From: an uncultured Clostridia bacterium
GTDB taxonomy: Bacteria > Bacillota_I > Bacilli_A > RF39 > UBA660
Length of the DNA: 8,728 nt
Assembly (NCBI GenBank): GCA_948433815.1
Contig: CAOJDZ010000019.1
Coordinates: 1 to 8,728, forward strand
Reading direction: 5' to 3'
Part shown: positions 5,406 through 8,728 of the stretch, piece by piece
Position numbering within the stretch: position 1 is the stretch's first letter
Layout of the letters: every line of letters starts with the position of its first letter
Notes under the pieces: model-generated
The model's database searches: none
What the model was told of the DNA's origin: nothing
What the model saw: the letters and a program-made list of their open reading frames with translations, nothing else
Made by a program: the position numbers and the translations under genes

Positions 5406-6507
5406 CTTCTTTCTTCTTTATTCTTTCATTTACATTATTTCTAAAAATTGCATAAGCGATTGATGCTAGTGGTAAACCTATAAGCATTCCTATAACACCG
5501 AATAAACTTCCACCTACTGTTATTGCAAGGAGTGTCCAAAGAGGTGACAAGCCTACTCCTTTTCCTACAACTCTTGGATATATAAAGTTTCCTTCTATTT
5601 GTTGTACTATTTGGAATATTACTATAAATATTAGTGCATCTAATGGACTACTAATTCCTATAAGAATAGCACCTATTACCATAGCTATTAAAGCTCCAAA
5701 TATTGGGATTAAAGCTGTAACTGTTGTTAAAACTGATATTAAAAGTGTGTATGGAAATTTAAATATAGATAGTACTACAAATAATATTAATCCTAAAATA
5801 ATTGCATCTACACATTGTCCTGAGACAAATGCAGAGAAAGTTTTATTTGTAAGTGAACCTATTTCTACTATTTTATCTGCTTTTTCTTTACTTAAGTATG
5901 CATATATTAATTTTTTAAATCCTAAACATAAGTATTCTTTTTGAGATAACATATATAATGAAAATATTATTCCAGTAAATATAGTTACTAAACTTGATAT
6001 AAAACTACTTATAAATCCTAAAGAACCATTTATTATGTAATTTAGTAAGTCTTTTAAAATACTTCCTGTATTTAAATCTTTAAACATTTCTTTAATTTCA
6101 AGTTGTACTTCAGCGTGTTCGTCTAAAAGATTTAAAATAAAACTTTCTGTATTATTTACTATTTCTGGTATATTTGATATTAATAGTTCTATATTTTCAA
6201 TTGTTTCTGGGATTATCAAGAATGCTATAAAGCTTATTACTAATAAAAATATTATTAGAGATATAGAAATTGATATAAGTCTTATATATTTTTTATTTTT
6301 AGTTTTCTTTTTTAAAAACCTTTCTATTTTTGTCATTGGTATATTTAGAATAAATGCTAAAACTCCACCTAGTATAAATGGACTCATTACTTTAATAAAT
6401 GTTTCTAATATTTTTAATATTTCACTAAAATTATTAATTATAAAATAGGAAAGTATGGCGAATAGGATTAAAAACATGTATTTTTTTAGTTCTTCTTTTT
6501 CTTTCAT
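5392..6507 (-). CDS. AI-2E family transporter (PF01594-type membrane protein)
   Basis: The protein is 371 aa, the normal size for the family (YtvI, YdbI, PerM, TqsA). About eight membrane segments can be seen: roughly 10-26, 37-57, 76-99, 163-186, 231-250, 252-285, 288-303 and 321-356. The soluble, acidic, partly helical stretch at 100-160 between the third and fourth segments is typical. Family signatures are present: SGQ at 229-231, IPIFGALI at 267-274 and QQIEGNFIYPRVVGKGVGLSPL (302-323). Members range from autoinducer-2 export to ion or sodium/proton exchange, and sequence alone does not say which. The start is fixed by AAGGAG (6515-6520), 7 nt before the ATG, and by an extended -10 at 6532-6540. 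It has its own promoter, so it is probably not in an operon with the HTH gene upstream. Confidence 0.9.
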   Translation of the reverse strand: MKEKEELKKYMFLILFAILSYFIINNFSEILKILETFIKVMSPFILGGVLAFILNIPMTKIERFLKKKTKNKKYIRLISISISLIIFLLVISFIAFLIIPETIENIELLISNIPEIVNNTESFILNLLDEHAEVQLEIKEMFKDLNTGSILKDLLNYIINGSLGFISSFISSLVTIFTGIIFSLYMLSQKEYLCLGFKKLIYAYLSKEKADKIVEIGSLTNKTFSAFVSGQCVDAIILGLILFVVLSIFKFPYTLLISVLTTVTALIPIFGALIAMVIGAILIGISSPLDALIFIVIFQIVQQIEGNFIYPRVVGKGVGLSPLWTLLAITVGGSLFGVIGMLIGLPLASIAYAIFRNNVNERIKKKEVSIY

Positions 6508-6531
6508 AATTTTTCTCCTTTAATAGAGGGT

Positions 6532-6540
6532 ATTATATCA
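6532..6540 (-). promoter_or_regulatory. Extended -10 promoter element of the AI-2E family gene
   Basis: TGA-TATAAT on the minus strand is a perfect -10 with the extended TG. The -35 region 17 bp further up is poor (TAACTA), as is common for extended -10 promoters. It lies 11 nt before the AAGGAG ribosome site. Confidence 0.55.
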
Positions 6541-6584
6541 TATTTTAGAAAATATAGTTACTCTTTTAATTTATGTATAATTTA

Positions 6585-6616
6585 AAACTCAAAAATTAGT
6601 TTTAATCTTTGAGTTT
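6585..6616 (-). terminator. Probable A/T-rich terminator of the HTH-membrane gene
   Basis: AAACTCAAA (6585-6593) pairs with TTTGAGTTT (6608-6616). After one A-C mismatch the loop closes further with ATTA/TAAT around GTTT. Read on the minus strand it is followed by TAAATTATAC, a poor U-tract, so termination may be partial. The stem includes the last codons and stop of the gene. Confidence 0.5.
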
Positions 6617-7405
6617 AACTTTATTTTTAATTATTGTTTTTATACTTAGTATTAATGCAATAAAAAATATTATAATAGCGCTTATTATGTTATATAAATT
6701 TCCGTCTTTTCTATTAATGTTTAAAACATATTCACTTAGAGGATTAGTAAATATTGTAACTAATGAAATTATGATTAAATTAATAGAGATTTTATACATT
6801 TTATCTATTTTTGTAAAAGTAATAATTAGTAAACCTATCCAAATAAATATAAATACAAAACTTGCGATTATTATGCTTTTTATAAGCCAATCAAATTTGT
6901 AAATGTAAGTTATTGTGAATAATAATAGATACACTAATAAGTTTACTAAAAGTGTTATTTTTAAAAGTATATATTTATTTTTCTTTAAGTAAACTGGAAG
7001 ACTTGTAATTGTGAATGAAATTCCTACTCCTATAAGTACTATTAAAGACCAAGTTAGTTTATGATCTAATACTAAATTACATATAAAAGAAGTTATTATT
7101 CCTATTAAATATCCAATATTGATTAAATAGAATATTACTTTTTTTATATTTCTGTATCTTTGTATTTCTTTTTTTTCTCTATTTAATGATTCATCATCAC
7201 AGGCTGTAAAGAATTCATGTTCACTAATATTTAGTTCTTTACATAAATTAGTTATGACTGTTATGTCTGGGTATGATACTCCCCTTTCCCATTTTGAAAT
7301 TGTGCTAGGTAAAACATATAGTTTAGTTGCTAATTCTTCTTGAGTTAAATTTGCATTTTTTCTTTTTTCGGTTATGTATTTTCCGAAATCTTTTTTATTT
7401 TCCAT
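6602..7405 (-). CDS. XRE-family helix-turn-helix protein with C-terminal membrane domain
   Basis: The protein is 267 aa from the preferred start. Residues ~6-62 are a clear XRE/Cro HTH (FGKYITEKRKNANLTQEELA, then STISKWERGVSYPDI), a DNA-binding domain of phage-repressor type. An acidic and basic linker (~70-88) leads to about six hydrophobic helices near 90-114, 117-140, 145-169, 173-198, 205-228 and 237-259, so the regulator should be held in the membrane. HTH proteins with such membrane tails are known in Bacillota but mostly uncharacterised. Earlier in-frame starts (TTG at 7459, ATG at 7432) fall exactly on the -35 and -10 boxes. The ATG at 7405 has AAAGGA 11 nt upstream, which is longer spacing than usual. 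Targets are unknown; the gene may regulate itself or the adjacent AI-2E family gene, which is inference only. Confidence 0.85.
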   Translation of the reverse strand: MENKKDFGKYITEKRKNANLTQEELATKLYVLPSTISKWERGVSYPDITVITNLCKELNISEHEFFTACDDESLNREKKEIQRYRNIKKVIFYLINIGYLIGIITSFICNLVLDHKLTWSLIVLIGVGISFTITSLPVYLKKNKYILLKITLLVNLLVYLLLFTITYIYKFDWLIKSIIIASFVFIFIWIGLLIITFTKIDKMYKISINLIIISLVTIFTNPLSEYVLNINRKDGNLYNIISAIIIFFIALILSIKTIIKNKVKLKD

Positions 7406-7430
7406 ATTACTATTTTTCCTTTCATCTAAC

Positions 7431-7459
7431 ATTCTATTATTTATATATTTAATAGGCAA
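7431..7459 (-). promoter_or_regulatory. Promoter of the HTH-membrane gene
   Basis: On the minus strand TTGCCT (7459-7454), a 17-bp spacer and TAGAAT (7436-7431). Transcription would begin near 7424, leaving about a 19-nt leader and ruling out translation starts further up. Confidence 0.7.
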
Positions 7460-7478
7460 TAGCTTGTTAAGCCAGTTA

Positions 7479-7504
7479 AAAAGCCTAGATAATCTCTAGG
7501 CTTT
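7479..7504 (-). terminator. Intrinsic terminator of tRNA-Glu
   Basis: AAAGCCTAGA (7480-7489) and TCTAGGCTTT (7495-7504) form a perfect 10-bp stem with a 5-nt loop. On the minus strand the stem ends in GGCTTTTTAAC, giving a short U-tract. It sits 11 nt past the tRNA 3' end and just ahead of the promoter of the next gene. Confidence 0.8.
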
Positions 7505-7515
7505 AAAGACTAATT

Positions 7516-7591
7516 TGGTGACCTGTACGGGATTTGGACCCGTGAATGTCGCCTTGAGAGGGCGATGTGTTAACCATTTCACCAACAGGCC
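7516..7591 (-). tRNA. tRNA-Glu (anticodon CTC)
   Basis: A 76-nt cloverleaf with encoded CCA. The acceptor is GGCCTGT with ACAGGTC (one G-U pair), the D arm is short (GTG/CAC) with GG in the loop, and the anticodon stem TCGCC/GGCGA carries loop CTCTCAA, giving CTC for GAG codons. The T arm is ACGGG-TCCAAAT-CCCGT. It resembles Bacillota tRNA-Glu along its length. The T loop has C where nearly all tRNAs have the U that becomes pseudouridine 55. CTC is normally a second isoacceptor beside TTC, which is not in the window. Strong promoter and terminator suggest it is expressed. Confidence 0.9.
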
Positions 7592-7611
7592 AAAATTTAA
7601 TTAACGATATT

Positions 7612-7640
7612 ATTTTAGCATAAGTGCATTATTTTGACAA
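7612..7640 (-). promoter_or_regulatory. Promoter of tRNA-Glu
   Basis: On the minus strand TTGTCA (7640-7635), a 17-bp spacer and an extended -10 TGC-TAAAAT (-10 at 7617-7612). The tRNA 5' end is at 7591. The -35 overlaps by five bases the -35 of the divergent promoter on the plus strand. Confidence 0.8.
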
Positions 7641-7663
7641 GGCATTGTGAATTATGATATTAT
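7634..7663 (+). promoter_or_regulatory. Promoter of the GNAT-like gene
   Basis: A perfect TTGACA (7634-7639), an 18-bp spacer and an extended -10 TGA-TATTAT (-10 at 7658-7663). Start near 7670 would leave a leader of about 17 nt before ATG 7687. The ATG at 7654 lies between the two boxes and cannot be the start. Confidence 0.8.
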
Positions 7664-7686
7664 ACTTTTCAAAAAGGAGAATAATT

Positions 7687-8355
7687 ATGGAATTCTTACA
7701 AAATTTGCCTTATGATACGCTTGTTTTAATAGATGAAAACTTGAGTTATGAAGGATTTAAACAAACTATATATTTAATTAAAACTTATTGCATAGGAGAA
7801 AAACGTGATGTTTATCATTTAAAATCTTATATTACATTAGAAAATGGTAAAGAGATTATACAAGGATATATTTATTTTTATTTAAGTTTTAGTACTCGTC
7901 AAAGTAAATTTTGTGGAATATTTATTAATCCTAATTTTAGAAATAAAGGTATTGCTTCTCTTCTTACTTCTAGTTGGATAAGATTATGTTTAGATAATAA
8001 TATATCTTGCTTAGATACCATTAAAAGACAAAGAAAACCTTTTTTAATTTATTTACTTAAAACATATAGTTTTGAAATACAGAAAACTGATTTATACACT
8101 ACTGATAGAAAAGTTATTACGGTATGTAGTTCTTTAAAAGATAAATCAAAATATTTGTTATTTAAGGATAAAGGTTTCCAAGAAGAGTTCGTTCATACTG
8201 TAGTTATGGCTCATGATAACTATAGTATTATAGAAAGTTTAGGAGAAGATTTTACTCCACTTGATGATGTTATTATGCTTAGAAGATATGATATGCAAGA
8301 TGAAAACCAAGCATATAGTAAGGCTCTTTCTGTTTATAGAAAGCATCAAAGATAA
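7687..8355 (+). CDS. GNAT family N-acetyltransferase-like protein with C-terminal extension
   Basis: The protein is 222 aa from the preferred ATG, which follows AAGGAG (7674-7679) by 7 nt; an ATG at 7654 lies inside the promoter. The GNAT acetyl-CoA site is clear: a beta strand CGIFINPNFRNKGIASLLTSSW (76-97) holding the R-x-x-G-x-A type pyrophosphate loop (RNKGIA, 85-90), then a helix and a second strand. KPFLIYLLKTYSFE (117-130) matches the 'a..lYek.GF' end of the fold. Residues ~140-222 are not a standard part of a single GNAT domain and I do not recognise them; they include VHTVVMAHD (169-177) and IMLRRYDM (196-203). The acetylated substrate cannot be told. The gene is divergent from tRNA-Glu through a shared -35 and convergent with gltX, ending in a shared hairpin. 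Confidence 0.75.
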   Translation: MEFLQNLPYDTLVLIDENLSYEGFKQTIYLIKTYCIGEKRDVYHLKSYITLENGKEIIQGYIYFYLSFSTRQSKFCGIFINPNFRNKGIASLLTSSWIRLCLDNNISCLDTIKRQRKPFLIYLLKTYSFEIQKTDLYTTDRKVITVCSSLKDKSKYLLFKDKGFQEEFVHTVVMAHDNYSIIESLGEDFTPLDDVIMLRRYDMQDENQAYSKALSVYRKHQR

Positions 8356-8378
8356 AAGCATAGAAAGTTCTATGCTTT
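8355..8378. terminator. Bidirectional terminator between the GNAT-like gene and gltX
   Basis: AAAGCATAGA (8355-8364) and TCTATGCTTT (8369-8378) form a perfect 10-bp stem with a 4-nt loop. The plus strand continues AAATTTTTC and the minus strand ends TATGCTTTTATC. The stem contains the TAG stop of gltX and touches the TAA of the GNAT-like gene. Confidence 0.75.
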
Positions 8379-8728
8379 AAATTTTTCTATTCTAGATTTT
8401 ATTCTATCTTTACCAAGTAATTTTAATATTTCATATAAATCTGGTGTCATAGTTCTATGAGTAACTGCAACTCTTATTATTTCACAAACTTGAGCCACAC
8501 TTCCTTTAAAGTTTTCTGGATTTTTCTTGTATTCTTTAGTTTCACTTGCAAAGCCAAATTTTGGACACATTTCTTTGATTTTATTAAACCATGTAGTTTT
8601 ATCATCTGATTCGTCATATACATTATCTATATAGTATGTTAATAAATCTTTATCATAAAAATCTTTATATTCAAAAGGTGTTTCATCTTTTTCAAATAAT
8701 TCATCATACATATAACATATTTCTTTTT
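8370..8728 (-). CDS. gltX: Glutamyl-tRNA synthetase, C-terminal part
   Basis: Partial gene: the frame is open through the right edge, so the methionine at 8711 is internal and 118 residues are visible before a TAG stop. This is the anticodon-binding C-terminal region of a bacterial class I glutamyl-tRNA synthetase. FNKIKEMCPKFGFASETKEYKKNPENFKG is spread over the middle, and the ending VCEIIRVAVTHRTMTPDLYEILKLLG, then a KDRIKSRI helix, matches the family's 'iRvAltG....PdLyeim.lLG.e.v..Ri' pattern. The EYKKNPENFKG segment suggests the longer (~550 aa) clostridial-type enzyme. The enzyme charges tRNA-Glu with glutamate. The HIGH and KMSKS motifs lie outside the window. A tRNA-Glu gene lies 0.8 kb away, on the same strand beyond the GNAT-like gene. 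Confidence 0.88.
   Translation of the reverse strand, partial: KEICYMYDELFEKDETPFEYKDFYDKDLLTYYIDNVYDESDDKTTWFNKIKEMCPKFGFASETKEYKKNPENFKGSVAQVCEIIRVAVTHRTMTPDLYEILKLLGKDRIKSRIEKFKA

Noticed and set aside
6609..6902. A 97-codon plus-strand hydrophobic open frame
   Set aside because: It is the complement of the membrane-helix codons of the HTH-membrane gene; no ribosome site or family match was seen.
8370..8711. A free-standing 113-residue protein starting at the methionine at 8711
   Set aside because: The frame is open beyond it to the right edge and the sequence is the C-terminal part of glutamyl-tRNA synthetase, so that methionine is internal.

Overview
The window is a very A+T-rich, gene-dense bacterial segment. 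Strong AGGAGG-type ribosome binding sites, TTGACA/TATAAT-type promoters (often with an extended TGn -10), intrinsic terminators and Bacillota-type tRNAs point to a low-GC Gram-positive lineage, either Bacillota or the neighbouring Mycoplasmatota/uncultured gut Bacilli. This placement is inference. UGA is not read as Trp: long ORFs hold no in-frame TGA and the Trp codons I checked are TGG. The seven visible stops are six TAA and one TAG.

Layout, left to right. (1) 1-502, minus: N-terminal part of a HerA-type DNA-translocating ATPase, running off the left edge. (2) 503-824: a long non-coding stretch with an inverted repeat, small hairpins and the tRNA-Met terminator. (3) 825-901, minus: elongator tRNA-Met(CAT) with its own promoter, lying just downstream of (4) a glycerophosphodiester phosphodiesterase (947-1645, minus). 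(5) 1785-2837, minus: a tandem dCMP/cytidine deaminase-like protein whose N-terminal copy has lost its zinc site. (6) 2947-4071, plus: a diverged member of the MGDG-synthase/diacylglycerol-glucosyltransferase family, divergent from the deaminase. (7) 4095-5282, minus: a long CofE-like (F420-0:glutamate ligase family) protein. (8) 5392-6507, minus: an AI-2E family membrane protein. (9) 6602-7405, minus: an XRE helix-turn-helix regulator fused to about six membrane helices. (10) 7516-7591, minus: tRNA-Glu(CTC). (11) 7687-8355, plus: a GNAT acetyltransferase-like protein with an unexplained C-terminal half. (12) 8370-8728, minus: the C-terminal part of glutamyl-tRNA synthetase, running off the right edge.

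Most genes look like single transcription units with their own promoter and often their own terminator. There is no long operon and no intact mobile element, CRISPR array or rRNA. The -10 boxes lie unusually close to the start codons, so 5' leaders should be only about 10-20 nt. This corrects four starts: the first possible starts at 1660, 2881, 7459 and 7654 lie upstream of the ribosome binding site or inside the promoter, and the real starts are most likely 1645, 2947, 7405 and 7687.

The strongest signals are a single -35 element shared by back-to-back promoters for tRNA-Glu and the GNAT gene, next to gltX; the active-plus-degenerate tandem deaminase; a glycosyltransferase with altered donor-site motifs; a CofE-family ligase where no F420 pathway is visible; and a HerA-like ATPase whose partner genes, possibly an anti-phage system, would lie just outside the window. 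I see no convincing wholly new multi-gene system inside the window itself.
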